DNA of 48,155 bases from Chthonomonadaceae bacterium (GCA_025054835.1 JANWZQ010000063.1:1-48155), one strand, 5' to 3'. Counted from the first letter of the stretch, positions 26,823 to 35,443 are shown. Numbers and translations are program-made. Notes: generated by a model from the sequence alone, not told the origin.

Positions 26823-28274
26823 CTACCGCCGGCGTCGTGTCGACGAGAGGATCTTCTGTGCTTCCCGGTACTTGACAATGGTGCGACGCGCCACCGGGAT
26901 GCCACGCGCCTTCAACAGATCCGCAATCTGCTGATCGGAATAGGGGTTGGAAGGGTCCTCGTCCTGAATGATCTCTTCAATGGCGTCTTTGATCGAGAGC
27001 GAGGAGTTAAAAAAGATGCTGAAAGGCACGACTTCCTGGTTAGGCAACTGGACAAACTTGTTGGCAGTCGCCCGGCTCACCGTCGACTCATGAATGGAGA
27101 GCATCTTGGCCACCCGCGTACGCGTGAGGGGCCGGAGGAACTGTCGGGACCCGGTCTCCAGAAAACCCGCCTGGCAGTCGATGATGCACCGGGTGATCAT
27201 ACGCAGGGTATGCCGCCGCTGATTGAGGTTCCGAATGAATAGCTCGGCGCGCTCCACATACTCGGTGAAGTGCTTCTTCTCCTCTTCCGAGTGATTGCCG
27301 ATGCCGTTCTTGATCTGATTGTAGGCCTCGCGATACGTGGGGTTGATGCCCAGCGTGAAAGGTTCGGTACCCAGCACCTCGACTTCGTAGCCCAGCTCCG
27401 TGCGCCGAATGATCACGTCGGGCCGCACCACCGACTTGCTGTTGGAGGGCCGATACGCCCAGGGTGGACGGAACTGCGCGGCAGGAAACGGATTAAGCCG
27501 GGTGCGAATGTACTCCATCACCTGCCGGGCCTCCTCCGTGGTGATGCCCACCGCGCGCGCCATCTTGGAGTAGCGCGCGGCCGCCACGTGCTCGTAGTGT
27601 TTGCTAACCAGTGCTTCCGCAAGCAGGTTCAAACGCCGGTCCGGCGCATCCGGGTTGTCATCGCGCAGGAAGCGCAGTTGCAGCAACAGACACTCCTGCA
27701 GATTACGCGCCCCCACCCCGGGAGGCTCCAGCGACTGGATCGCTTCCAGCAGGCGCGTTACATCCTCCACAGAAACGCCCAGCTCACATGCAATACTCTC
27801 AACCGGAGTATCCAGCCAGCCCCGCTCGTTGAGATTGTTGATGATGTACTCTCCGATCCAGTAATCCTCGGCGGGAACCGCGGCTCGAAGCAACCCGCGC
27901 AGATGCTCCTGTAACGTCATCTCTGCTTCCAGGTTCCCGATCGGGTCAAAGTCCTCATCGCCTTCATGCAGCACACCGCTGAAACCGGAGTCGTACTCCG
28001 ATTCGTAGTCGCCAGAGTCCAGCGCTTCGTTGCGGAGGTCGCCCTCTGGCGCGTGCAGGGAGCGCACCGAGCAGTACGGGCAGGAATTCGGGTCGAGGCA
28101 ACTACCGTCGCAGGTCTGTTCGTCCAGAGCTTCCAGCGCAGGGTTCTCGATCAGCTCGTTCTCAATGGTCTGCACCAGCTCCATGGAAGTGAGCTGCAGG
28201 ATCGTATTCGCCATGATGATCTTGGGATCGATCCTCTGGGCGATGACCTGTCGTTGTTCTTGACGGAGCAACAA
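26823..28274 (-). CDS. rpoN: RNA polymerase sigma-54 factor RpoN
   Basis: RpoN directs polymerase to -24/-12 promoters that need an ATPase activator. The 483 residues show region I (Q-rich, LRQEQRQV...ILQLTSMELVQTIENEL), the core-binding domain (about 115-320), and the DNA-binding end with TRTRVAKMLSIHESTVSRA and the RpoN box ARRTIVKYREAQ at about 462-473. The start is TTG 28274: an in-frame stop lies just upstream and AGGGGTGA precedes it, while the next ATG would delete half of region I. Unusual is a cysteine cluster C55, C59, C65 and C68 between region I and the core domain, which could bind metal. No activator gene is in the window. Confidence 0.95.
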   Translation of the reverse strand: MLLRQEQRQVIAQRIDPKIIMANTILQLTSMELVQTIENELIENPALEALDEQTCDGSCLDPNSCPYCSVRSLHAPEGDLRNEALDSGDYESEYDSGFSGVLHEGDEDFDPIGNLEAEMTLQEHLRGLLRAAVPAEDYWIGEYIINNLNERGWLDTPVESIACELGVSVEDVTRLLEAIQSLEPPGVGARNLQECLLLQLRFLRDDNPDAPDRRLNLLAEALVSKHYEHVAAARYSKMARAVGITTEEARQVMEYIRTRLNPFPAAQFRPPWAYRPSNSKSVVRPDVIIRRTELGYEVEVLGTEPFTLGINPTYREAYNQIKNGIGNHSEEEKKHFTEYVERAELFIRNLNQRRHTLRMITRCIIDCQAGFLETGSRQFLRPLTRTRVAKMLSIHESTVSRATANKFVQLPNQEVVPFSIFFNSSLSIKDAIEEIIQDEDPSNPYSDQQIADLLKARGIPVARRTIVKYREAQKILSSTRRRR

Positions 28275-28502
28275 TGTAGTTCACCCCTGACTGCTGCAAC
28301 AGGCAGATGACCTTGCGTACCGCTGACAAACGCTCGTGCCCCATGCGATTGTCGGCACAAATACATCACACCTTCAGAGGTTCCCACGCCACAAACCCCT
28401 GAATGCAACAACCGCGCCGGACAACCTGCTGGAACCTTACCGACACGCACGGCCACTCTGTTGGAGCAACAACCCGGAACGTGTGGTGCGACGACCACAC
28501 CC
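28275..28502 (-). other. Long 5' leader of rpoN
   Basis: This holds the roughly 227-base untranslated leader implied by the promoter at 28509-28538. A 7-bp hairpin (GTGTGGT and ACCACAC on the minus strand) lies near its 5' end. I see no known riboswitch. Short reading frames here (for example the one starting at 28344) have no family likeness. Confidence 0.5.
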
Positions 28503-28508
28503 AATGGC

Positions 28509-28538
28509 ATTATAGAATGCCTTTCTTCCGGTTGTCAA
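28509..28538 (-). promoter_or_regulatory. Consensus sigma-70 promoter for rpoN with palindromic -10 region
   Basis: On the minus strand, TTGACA (28538-28533) and TATAAT (28514-28509) are separated by 18 bases, both matching consensus exactly. GGCATT and AATGCC form an inverted repeat (28506-28521) centred on the -10 element, a possible operator. Transcription should begin near 28502. Confidence 0.85.
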
Positions 28539-28559
28539 GCCGATCCTTTCTGGAAAGAT

Positions 28560-28581
28560 GCGGGATTCCGGAAGCACCCGC
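28560..28581 (-). terminator. Weak stem-loop after the ABC-2 permease
   Basis: GCGGG and CCCGC form a 5-bp stem (28581-28577 with 28564-28560 on the minus strand), followed by ATCTTTCC. It sits between the permease stop and the rpoN promoter and may partly insulate the two. The short stem makes this uncertain. Confidence 0.35.
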
Positions 28582-28591
28582 GCCCCTCACC

Positions 28592-29470
28592 TCAGGACCA
28601 CTCCACGAACTGCCACTTCCGCCGGTTGAAATACCAGTACCCACTGTAGGCAATCAGCACACACAGCACACAGGCCACCCCCAGAGTTGTCATATCCAGC
28701 GGAACCGGTGGTAGATCCCTGCCGTCCGGCGCTTTCAACCGCTCATTGAATGCGCTGGGCGAGAGCGGGTCCAGCAACGTCTTGCGATATGCGTTAATCA
28801 GCGCGGTGATCGGATTGACCATGTACAGTGTGTACAACCATGGCAGGCGCTGCATTACCTCGGTGTACTGCACGTTATCCGCCGGGTAGAGGATGGGCAG
28901 CACGAAATAGAGGAGCTGGAAGAGCGTCTGTAGAATGAACTTGATGTCATCGTAGAACATGTGGAGCGCACTCACCCAGAGCGCCACGCCAAGCGTTAGC
29001 AGCACCAGAAAGAACGTGATGACCGGAAACCAGAGCATCGAGTAACGCAGGGGAATGCCGTACCCGAGAAGCCGGGCCACACCCGCAAATACAATGAAGT
29101 AGACGGCCCACGCCAGCAACGAATGCAGAAAGTTGCTTACCACATACGCGATCGGGATAATCTCGCGTGGAAGGTACACCTTGCGGATCAGAGGCAGGTA
29201 CTGCAGTAACGAACTGCTGGCATCCAGTACGGCCGTCTGAAAGAACGTCCAGGGGATGAAACCGGCCAGCAGATAGGCCGAGTAGTTCTTGGCCTGCACA
29301 TTCAATACGCCGCGAAACACAAAGGTGTAGATGATCACCTGCAGCAACGGGGGGATGATGGACCAGAGGAACCCGAGCACGGAGTTCTTGTAACGCACCT
29401 TGATCTCACGCCAGACCAGCTGACGCAGCAGGTAACGCGCTTCCCAGAGCTCACGGAAATGCTCACGCAT
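28592..29470 (-). CDS. ABC-2 type polysaccharide/polyol-phosphate export permease
   Basis: The 292-residue protein has six predicted transmembrane segments. It carries WREIKVRYKNSVLGFLWSIIPP near the N-terminus, LLAGFIPWTFFQTAV, LIRKVYLPREIIPIAYV and YFVLPILYPADNV, the pattern of Wzm/TagG exporters. It is only distantly similar to the permease at 10441-11295. No ATP-binding partner is in the window. ATG 29470 is chosen over a TTG at 29476; neither has a strong Shine-Dalgarno, so translation is probably coupled to the HTH gene that ends 12 bases upstream. It likely exports a glycan made by this locus. Confidence 0.9.
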   Translation of the reverse strand: MREHFRELWEARYLLRQLVWREIKVRYKNSVLGFLWSIIPPLLQVIIYTFVFRGVLNVQAKNYSAYLLAGFIPWTFFQTAVLDASSSLLQYLPLIRKVYLPREIIPIAYVVSNFLHSLLAWAVYFIVFAGVARLLGYGIPLRYSMLWFPVITFFLVLLTLGVALWVSALHMFYDDIKFILQTLFQLLYFVLPILYPADNVQYTEVMQRLPWLYTLYMVNPITALINAYRKTLLDPLSPSAFNERLKAPDGRDLPPVPLDMTTLGVACVLCVLIAYSGYWYFNRRKWQFVEWS

Positions 29471-29482
29471 GCGCAATATCGC

Positions 29483-29752
29483 TCAACCGGTGCTGTCCGG
29501 CAGGTCCATCAGCGAGGGTAGCTCCGACGTCAGGTTCTCGTCGCCTGTCTCCTTGCCCGCTTCCATTTCCGGACGCGCCGGCTCCAGCAGTGCAAGCAGT
29601 GCCGCACGAGGGATCAACACCTTGCGCTTACCAGCAATACGGTACGCCTGCAACCGGCCCTGGCGAATGTACGACCGGATCGACGACTGACTCACCTGCA
29701 GATATTGCGCCGCTTGCTCTACCGTAAGCAGGTCTCTGGCTTCCAAATCCAT
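29483..29752 (-). CDS. Excisionase-type (MerR-like) helix-turn-helix DNA-binding protein
   Basis: The 89-residue protein starts at ATG 29752 with GAGGGA at good spacing. Residues 5-58 form a winged-helix excisionase domain: LLTVEQAAQYLQVSQSSIRSYIRQGRL, then AYRIAGKRKVLIPRAALLALL. The remaining 30 residues are acidic and probably disordered. Such proteins are common as small regulators and are not proof of a mobile element; no integrase or attachment site is visible. It has a good promoter (29863-29892) and precedes the permease on one transcript, so it may regulate this transport operon. Confidence 0.88.
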   Translation of the reverse strand: MDLEARDLLTVEQAAQYLQVSQSSIRSYIRQGRLQAYRIAGKRKVLIPRAALLALLEPARPEMEAGKETGDENLTSELPSLMDLPDSTG

Positions 29753-29862
29753 GCAGTTATCCCTCGGTCCGGAAGATCGTCGGGTGAACCGTGCGCTCAA
29801 CCGTGTGTTCTGCGGGTAGCGGGCCACAGAGGGGCTTCGCACTTGATGCCGAAGTATGGTAG

Positions 29863-29892
29863 AGTATACAAAATGCCGACAGAAACTGTCAA
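29863..29892 (-). promoter_or_regulatory. Sigma-70 promoter for the HTH-permease operon
   Basis: TTGACA (29892-29887) and TATACT (29868-29863) on the minus strand are separated by 18 bases. Transcription would start near 29856, giving a leader of about 100 bases. The promoter overlaps the predicted start of the divergent secreted-protein gene. Confidence 0.75.
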
Positions 29893-31273
29893 CAGTTCAC
29901 AGAAAATTTTGCTCGCACGGTGCCCGCTCCAGTACCTGCTCACCCTGCCTCCCCTTCTGTGTTCCCTCATTCTGCTATCACCCGGCGCGCACGCATGGCC
30001 CCGGCGCGCACCGGTCCTCCTGCTCCGGCGTGTCGCCCTGCTCCCGGCTCCGAACGCGATAGATCCCCATGTACAACGCTGGCTGCAACAGGACCACGAA
30101 CGAGAGGCTGTTCCCTCACAGGACACACTGCAGATGCGGTCCAGCCGCATTGCGCGCCTCCTGGGCACGCAACGCCCGGAGGCCCACACCCCCACCGAAC
30201 GTCCGACCCCGCTGCAACTGCAGGAGTACGGGCAGGCCGTCTTCCGCACAACGCTGGCGCGCAGGCTCCACGCTCGCAGCCGTGCCACCATCATACCGGA
30301 CCCTGAAGCCCGGCAGGTGCTGGATCGCATGGCCCTGCCACCCGGAAGCACGATGGACCGGGACACCGCACGCGATCTCTGCGCCACGCTGACCGCAGAC
30401 GCCCTGATTGTCCTGTCGCCGGCACGGGTCACGATGTACGAAGACAGAACACCCGGCGCGCTTTTCGAAATCACCCTGTACCTCCCGGTCCGACGCGCAT
30501 TCCCGGACGGATCCATCTCGTCAGAGGAAATGCCCCCGGAACGCTTCCGCGTCACAGGTACGGCAACCGCAGGCCGCCCGCTCTTTCGCTCGGAACCGGA
30601 CTATACACCACGCGACCTGGTGCGCATGGCCGCGGAAAGGGCAGCCGCGCGCGCAGCACATACCCTCCACACTGGCAGACAGGATCCGCTCCAGAACGAG
30701 GGAGTTCGTGTGGCACTTGCCCCGGCTCTCCTGCCAGAACAGGCCGACAAATTGCTGTTCACTGCTGAGGGACAGCAGCGAGTACCGGATGCGGTCAGGA
30801 TCCCGGGGAACGTGCAGATCCCTTTTCTTCCGGATCTGTCCCCCCTCCAGCCCCCGCAGATCCTCGCGCCAGAACGCACAATGGCAGTCCTGAGCCAGAA
30901 CCGCATCGCGCTTACAGATCTGTGGCGACCGGACGATACGCCGAATGAGGCTCTGGTGCGCGCGCTCGGCCCGCGCCTGCATGCGGATTATCTGTTCCTC
31001 ACCAGAGCCAGCACGCCCGAATTGAACGAAGGCCCTCTGGCCCCCGGGGCGCGCACAGAAGTTGAGGCGTTCGTGGAGGTAACCGGGGCGCTTGTCCGCA
31101 CTGCAGATGGCACTGTCCTGTGGCAGGACAGGGCGCGAGCAACCATGAAGGAACACACGTTGCCTGCGAGTTTGGAAGTGGTGGAGCAACGCGTGATGCT
31201 GACAGCACTGCGCTTCGCCTGGCTGGACTTGCAACGCCGGTTCCATGCCTACCGCGATAGCTTCATGCGCTGA
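29873..31273 (+). CDS. Secreted protein of unknown function
   Basis: About 466 residues from ATG 29873, the last ATG before a hydrophobic signal segment (about residues 20-42, ending PGAHAWPRR); ATGs further upstream give N-termini without export features. The mature part is Arg- and Ala-rich with two similar-looking halves: one near LTADALIVLSPARVTMYE and one near HADYLFLTRASTPELNE. Each resembles a sub-domain found in proteins that combine a date-of-action strand with V..TGA..TADG-type segments (FVEVTGALVRTADGTVLWQ). This may be a CsgG- or DUF799-like periplasmic fold, but I cannot assign it. There is no clear Shine-Dalgarno, and the start is uncertain. Confidence 0.65.
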   Translation: MPTETVNSSQKILLARCPLQYLLTLPPLLCSLILLSPGAHAWPRRAPVLLLRRVALLPAPNAIDPHVQRWLQQDHEREAVPSQDTLQMRSSRIARLLGTQRPEAHTPTERPTPLQLQEYGQAVFRTTLARRLHARSRATIIPDPEARQVLDRMALPPGSTMDRDTARDLCATLTADALIVLSPARVTMYEDRTPGALFEITLYLPVRRAFPDGSISSEEMPPERFRVTGTATAGRPLFRSEPDYTPRDLVRMAAERAAARAAHTLHTGRQDPLQNEGVRVALAPALLPEQADKLLFTAEGQQRVPDAVRIPGNVQIPFLPDLSPLQPPQILAPERTMAVLSQNRIALTDLWRPDDTPNEALVRALGPRLHADYLFLTRASTPELNEGPLAPGARTEVEAFVEVTGALVRTADGTVLWQDRARATMKEHTLPASLEVVEQRVMLTALRFAWLDLQRRFHAYRDSFMR

Positions 31274-31453
31274 TCGGACCATGCACACAGGCACCTCGCC
31301 CTGCAAGAGCCTGCGGGCACTTATCTCTGGTAGCTCCCGCGCGCGACCATCTGCGGTCTACCTGCACAGGGCGCAGTCCGGCAAAGGCGGCCGGTTTGCC
31401 CTGCACATCATCGGCCCAACGACACGGGCCCGTCGAGCACAAGGAGGTCTCCC

Positions 31454-31672
31454 ATGCAGAGATGGCGTTATAAAGTTCTCGTGATCCGGGAGCTGGCCCT
31501 GTGTGAAGCCAAACTGAACCAGGAAGGTGAGAAAGGGTGGGAACTGGTCTCTGTCGCGATCACCGACAACACTACCGCACGCGCATTTTTCAAACGTATC
31601 GACGACGGAACCCATCCCGGCGACCATCAGGAAGCTAGCCCGGAAGGACAGGCACTGAGCTCTACACCGTAG
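31454..31672 (+). CDS. Small DUF4177-type protein
   Basis: The 72-residue protein has WRYKVLVIRE, then LNQEGEKGWELVSVAIT and RAFFKR. These match DUF4177 proteins (W.YKV......L..LG..GWELVSV...F.FKR), which are small cytoplasmic proteins of unknown role. AAGGAGG stands seven bases before the ATG, so expression is likely. The last 20 residues are a Ser/Pro/Glu tail. The 180 bases upstream show no gene and no clear promoter. Neighbours give no functional clue. Confidence 0.85.
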   Translation: MQRWRYKVLVIRELALCEAKLNQEGEKGWELVSVAITDNTTARAFFKRIDDGTHPGDHQEASPEGQALSSTP

Positions 31673-31822
31673 CACAGCAGGCACCGTAGAACACCGGTCC
31701 CCGGGATGCTGTAATCACAAACGTCCGGGCCCCGCTCCGGTGCAATGGCACAGGCCGCGCCGGACGAAGTCTCAACGCGCCCGAATTCCCGGAGTCACAG
31801 GGCCCCGCACAGGGAGTATCGC

Positions 31823-32383
31823 ATGAACGAGCCCCGGCAACAGTGTGCACACTGCGGCACGCTCAACACAACAGGAGCAGCCCTCTGCGTCAACTGTCAT
31901 ATGCCACTGACCGCCTACGGGGGACAGGTCACCGGACTGGAAACGGCCTCCACAGGCAGACTTGCGGAACGCGTGCAGGCCCTGATCCACAGGCCCCCTG
32001 TTATCTACTGGGCGGCAGGCTTCAACCTGTTCATCGCGCTCTTCTGGCCCGTAGCAGCCTTGATCCGCACTTTCATCAGCCGCCCACAGGTCAACGAGGA
32101 AGGCACCAACTACATCGTTGCCGCACTGGGCGCCATGGGGCCGGTTTTCGCAACAGTCCTTCTGCTACCACTGGCGTTGCTGCTACTGGCCGTCGCATGG
32201 GGTATCGGGACACAGCAACCCTGGGCATGGCGCGCCAACATTGCTGTCCTTGCCGGGTTTGCCCTTTTCATGCTCACCCGGGTCGGCACGGCACCGATCT
32301 CGCTGGTCTGGCTGGCCGTTGCCGGCGTGATCGCCTTCTTCTGGCTCCAGCCGCGAACACGCGCATGGTTCGCTCTGGACTGA
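31823..32383 (+). CDS. Membrane protein with N-terminal zinc ribbon
   Basis: The 186-residue protein starts at ATG 31823 after AGGGAG. Residues 8-26 form a zinc ribbon with C-x2-C and C-x2-C (CAHCG ... CVNCHMP). Four hydrophobic stretches of 18-22 residues follow (around AAGFNLFIALFWPVAALI, FATVLLLPLALLLLAVA, ANIAVLAGFALFML and ISLVWLAVAGVIAFFWL), so it is an inner-membrane protein with the ribbon in the cytoplasm. The family is not recognised. The ORF extends further upstream, but those codons lack a ribosome-binding site. Confidence 0.82.
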   Translation: MNEPRQQCAHCGTLNTTGAALCVNCHMPLTAYGGQVTGLETASTGRLAERVQALIHRPPVIYWAAGFNLFIALFWPVAALIRTFISRPQVNEEGTNYIVAALGAMGPVFATVLLLPLALLLLAVAWGIGTQQPWAWRANIAVLAGFALFMLTRVGTAPISLVWLAVAGVIAFFWLQPRTRAWFALD

Positions 32384-32502
32384 CACAGGGTGCCCTGCCG
32401 ATAACGTATCCCTGATAGGCATCGTGTGTTGACAACCGGTCCCGGCTGTCACCCGCCCACGGAAGGATCAACGGGACATCTGCCCCGAAAGGAGTTCGCG
32501 TT

Positions 32503-33762
32503 ATGACGACCGCATTCACCCATCAGACCCGCAAAGAAGCGCTACTGGAAGAACTGGCACGGGAGGTACCCGATCTGCCAGAACGCATCTCGGAACCACA
32601 GAGCGACCCGGCCCTGGCGCGCCTGCGCACGCTGGGCACGCAACTGTGGCTGGACACGGGCCAGCTGGAAGAAGCAAGCAAGCTCTGGCGGCGTGAGATC
32701 ACCGCGCTCACCACCAATAACACTCTGGCCAATCAGGTCGTGCAGACCGGCATCATGGACCAGGTGATCGTACAGGCTGCGCGACGCATTCGTGACATAG
32801 ACCCGGGCATTACCCTGGATGACCTGGTGATGGATGTGGCGTTCGTGGTCAACTGCCACATCGCCCTCCGCCTGGTTCACGCCTTCGACGCAATGGTCAG
32901 TGTGGAACTGCACCCGTCCGTCGCACATGACATGGAACGGACGCTGAGCTACGCCCGCCGGTACTACGCGGTGCACCCGGACCGGTTCATCATCAAAATC
33001 CCCCTGACACCGGAGGGCTACTGCGCCGTTGCGCGTGCCCGGCAGGAAGGCATACCGATCAACTACACTCTGGGCTTCTCCGCCCGGCAGAACTATCTGG
33101 CGGCTCTGCTCGCCCGTCCCAACTACGTCAACGTCTTCCTGGGCCGTCTGAACGCCGTGGTGGCCGACAATGGCCTCGGCGACGGTCGCTTCGTCGGAGA
33201 AAAGGTCACTCTGGCCTCGCAGCAGGCGTTGCGTGCTCTACGCCAGCAACACGCCGATATCCCCACGCAGCAAATTGCAGCCTCCATGCGCAACGCCGAG
33301 CAGATGCGCACACTGGCCGGTGTCGACGTGTTCACCATCCCGCCAAAAGCCGTACAGGAGTTCTACGCGCAGAACCACGCACCGGAGAACATCACCCCGG
33401 CACTGGAGGCCGACTACACCGTCACGATCCACGACCCGGGCGCGTACGCCGAAATCGCTGCCCTCTGGACCGTCGACGACGCCTTCCAGCGGTTCGCGCA
33501 GGAACTGGCCGCACGGGGTGGCGCCCGCCTCACCGGCGACGACCTGCGTGCAGCGGATCGCGCCCACGGCACCCGCCTCTTCACCGAATTCACCCCGGAA
33601 GAGCAGGCAACCCTCCGCGCAGAGGGTAAAATTCCGCAACTGGCTCGATGGCGCGGCCGTGCCGCTCTGGACACCCTGATGACCGAGGCGGCCCTGCAGT
33701 CGTTCATTGTGGATCAGAACGCCTTCGACGACCGTATTCGCAACCTGATTGCCAATACCTGA
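32503..33762 (+). CDS. tal: Transaldolase
   Basis: Transaldolase moves a dihydroxyacetone unit between sedoheptulose 7-phosphate and glyceraldehyde 3-phosphate in the pentose phosphate pathway. The 419-residue protein belongs to the long bacterial transaldolase type. Visible motifs are GTQLWLDTGQLEEAS, TALTTNNTLANQVV, VSVELHPSVAHD, and the Schiff-base lysine K165 in FIIKIPLTPEGY, then NYTLGFSARQNYLAALL. AAGGAG precedes the ATG. zwf follows 59 bases downstream, so the oxidative and non-oxidative branches are expressed together. Confidence 0.92.
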   Translation: MTTAFTHQTRKEALLEELAREVPDLPERISEPQSDPALARLRTLGTQLWLDTGQLEEASKLWRREITALTTNNTLANQVVQTGIMDQVIVQAARRIRDIDPGITLDDLVMDVAFVVNCHIALRLVHAFDAMVSVELHPSVAHDMERTLSYARRYYAVHPDRFIIKIPLTPEGYCAVARARQEGIPINYTLGFSARQNYLAALLARPNYVNVFLGRLNAVVADNGLGDGRFVGEKVTLASQQALRALRQQHADIPTQQIAASMRNAEQMRTLAGVDVFTIPPKAVQEFYAQNHAPENITPALEADYTVTIHDPGAYAEIAALWTVDDAFQRFAQELAARGGARLTGDDLRAADRAHGTRLFTEFTPEEQATLRAEGKIPQLARWRGRAALDTLMTEAALQSFIVDQNAFDDRIRNLIANT

Positions 33763-33768
33763 AACAGG

Positions 33769-33803
33769 CCCCTGCTCCGGTCAGAACTACGCCGGAACAG
33801 GGG
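33769..33803 (+). other. Intercistronic stem-loop between tal and zwf
   Basis: Arms 33769-33780 and 33792-33803 pair over 12 positions with one mismatch (CCCCTG...CCGG with CCGG...CAGGGG) around an 11-base loop. No T-run follows. It may stabilise or process the tal-zwf mRNA, or act as a partial terminator. TCAGAAC is repeated in the loop and after the stem. Confidence 0.5.
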
Positions 33804-33821
33804 TCAGAACCGGAGAACGCA

Positions 33822-35387
33822 ATGTCTGTAGAAACCATGGCGCGCCCCGTTCCCCTGCCGCAAAACGGGGGCGCTCCAGCATCGGTTACTCCCTGCGCCT
33901 TCGTGCTCTTCGGCGCGACCGGAGACCTCACACGCCGTAAGATCGTGCCCGCACTGTTCGATCTGGACCTGCAGGGCCTCCTCCCGGACCCGTTCGTCAT
34001 CATCGCTTTCGCCCGTCGTGACAAAGACGACACCACCTTCCGGGAGGATCTGCGCGCCGCCGTGCGGGAGTTCGCCCCACAACTGCCCACCGACGGACCG
34101 GAGTGGCAGGAGTTCGCACGGCACGTCTTCTACCTCCGCTCCAACCTGGACGACCCGGAAGGCTACCGCCGACTGGCCCAGCGCCTGCAGGAGCTGGATC
34201 GCACCTTCGGGCTGGGGGGCAATCGGCTGTTCTATCTGGCAACACCACCCGACAACTTCGATGAGGTCATCACACACCTGGGTGTGGCCGGACTGAACCG
34301 CCCCGGATCCGAACAGGGATGGGCGCGCCTCATCATCGAGAAACCGTTCGGCTACGACCTGAACTCCGCACGGCAGCTCAACGCGTTGCTCGCGCCGGTC
34401 TTCGCCGAACACCAGGTGTATCGGATCGATCACTACCTGGGCAAGGAAGCGGTGCAGAACATCCTCGTGCTGCGCTTCGCCAACCAGATCTTCGAGCCCC
34501 TCTGGAACCAGAAGTACATCGATAACGTGCAGATCACTGTGGCCGAAACGCTGGGCATGGAGGGACGGGGAGCCTACTTCGAGAAGTCCGGCATCACGCG
34601 CGACATCGTGCAGAACCACGCGCTGCAGGTCCTCACGCTCGTCGCCATGGAACCTCCGGTCTCGCTGGCCGCGGATCACGTCCGCGACGAAAAAGTCAAA
34701 GTGCTGAAATCGATCCGCCCGTTCACGCTGGAGGATGTGGCCCAGAAAACGGTGCGCGGGCAGTACGGCCCCGGATTCATCGAGACCCCGGAAGGCACGC
34801 GTACCGTCCCCGGCTACCGGGAAGAGCAAGGGGTGGACCCGCTATCTTCTACAGAAACCTTCGCAGCGTTCCGCTTCGATATCCAGAACTGGCGCTGGGC
34901 CGGCGTGCCCTTCTACGTGCAGGCCGGAAAACGCCTCCCCAAACGCGTGACCGAGGTGCAGATCCAGTTCAAAGCAGTGCCCGAAGTGCTCTTTGCCCGC
35001 CTGGACTGCACCGGCCTGCGCCCCAACCGGCTCATCATCCGCATTCAGCCAGACGAAGGGGCATGGATCGAGATTGCCAGCAAAGTGCCGGGCCCGCAAC
35101 TGTCCATCGAAATGGTACGCATGGACTTCCGCTACGGCTCCACTTTCAACACGCCGGTGCGCGATGCCTACCAGCGCCTCCTGCTGGACGCAATCCGCGG
35201 CGATGCCTCACTGTTCGCACGGGGCGATGAGGTAGAAGCCGCATGGGAGCTGCTCACACCGGTGCTCGACGCGTGGCAGAACCTCACCTGCCCCATCTTC
35301 CCGAACTATCCTGCCGGCACCTGGGGGCCCCCTGCGGTCAACTCGCTGCTCTCCGGCGGCCGCGTATGGCACATCCCGCAACGCTAG
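33822..35387 (+). CDS. zwf: Glucose-6-phosphate 1-dehydrogenase
   Basis: Zwf oxidises glucose 6-phosphate to 6-phosphogluconolactone with NADP+, opening the oxidative pentose phosphate pathway. The 521 residues show the N-terminal nucleotide loop at 31-37 (FGATGDLTRRK), EKPFGYD, and the substrate site RIDHYLGKE at 201-209, which includes the catalytic His region. EVNYR-like features are absent, as expected. GGAG precedes ATG 33822. Downstream is a strong stem-loop, so tal-zwf forms a two-gene unit. 6-phosphogluconate dehydrogenase and OpcA genes are not in the window. Confidence 0.96.
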   Translation: MSVETMARPVPLPQNGGAPASVTPCAFVLFGATGDLTRRKIVPALFDLDLQGLLPDPFVIIAFARRDKDDTTFREDLRAAVREFAPQLPTDGPEWQEFARHVFYLRSNLDDPEGYRRLAQRLQELDRTFGLGGNRLFYLATPPDNFDEVITHLGVAGLNRPGSEQGWARLIIEKPFGYDLNSARQLNALLAPVFAEHQVYRIDHYLGKEAVQNILVLRFANQIFEPLWNQKYIDNVQITVAETLGMEGRGAYFEKSGITRDIVQNHALQVLTLVAMEPPVSLAADHVRDEKVKVLKSIRPFTLEDVAQKTVRGQYGPGFIETPEGTRTVPGYREEQGVDPLSSTETFAAFRFDIQNWRWAGVPFYVQAGKRLPKRVTEVQIQFKAVPEVLFARLDCTGLRPNRLIIRIQPDEGAWIEIASKVPGPQLSIEMVRMDFRYGSTFNTPVRDAYQRLLLDAIRGDASLFARGDEVEAAWELLTPVLDAWQNLTCPIFPNYPAGTWGPPAVNSLLSGGRVWHIPQR

Positions 35388-35408
35388 GTGCACCCCATCC
35401 AGAATACG

Positions 35409-35443
35409 CGGAAGGCAATGGACCTGCCGCCCATTGCCTTCCG
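35409..35443. terminator. Bidirectional stem-loop between zwf and the lipoprotein gene
   Basis: CGGAAGGCAATGG (35409-35421) and CCATTGCCTTCCG (35431-35443) form a perfect 13-bp stem with a nine-base loop between convergent genes. It lacks a clear T-run on either side but is the only strong structure in the gap. Confidence 0.7.

Noticed and set aside
28151-28510. 119-codon frame in the rpoN leader
   Set aside because: It overlaps the rpoN start in another frame, begins at the promoter itself and has no ribosome-binding site or family likeness.
29483-29752. Integrated mobile element suggested by the excisionase-like HTH
   Set aside because: No integrase, direct repeats or attachment site are visible, and this HTH type is common in ordinary regulators.
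32429-32457. Exact TTGACA upstream of tal as a promoter
   Set aside because: No sequence resembling a -10 occurs 16-18 bases downstream; the region there is GC-rich.
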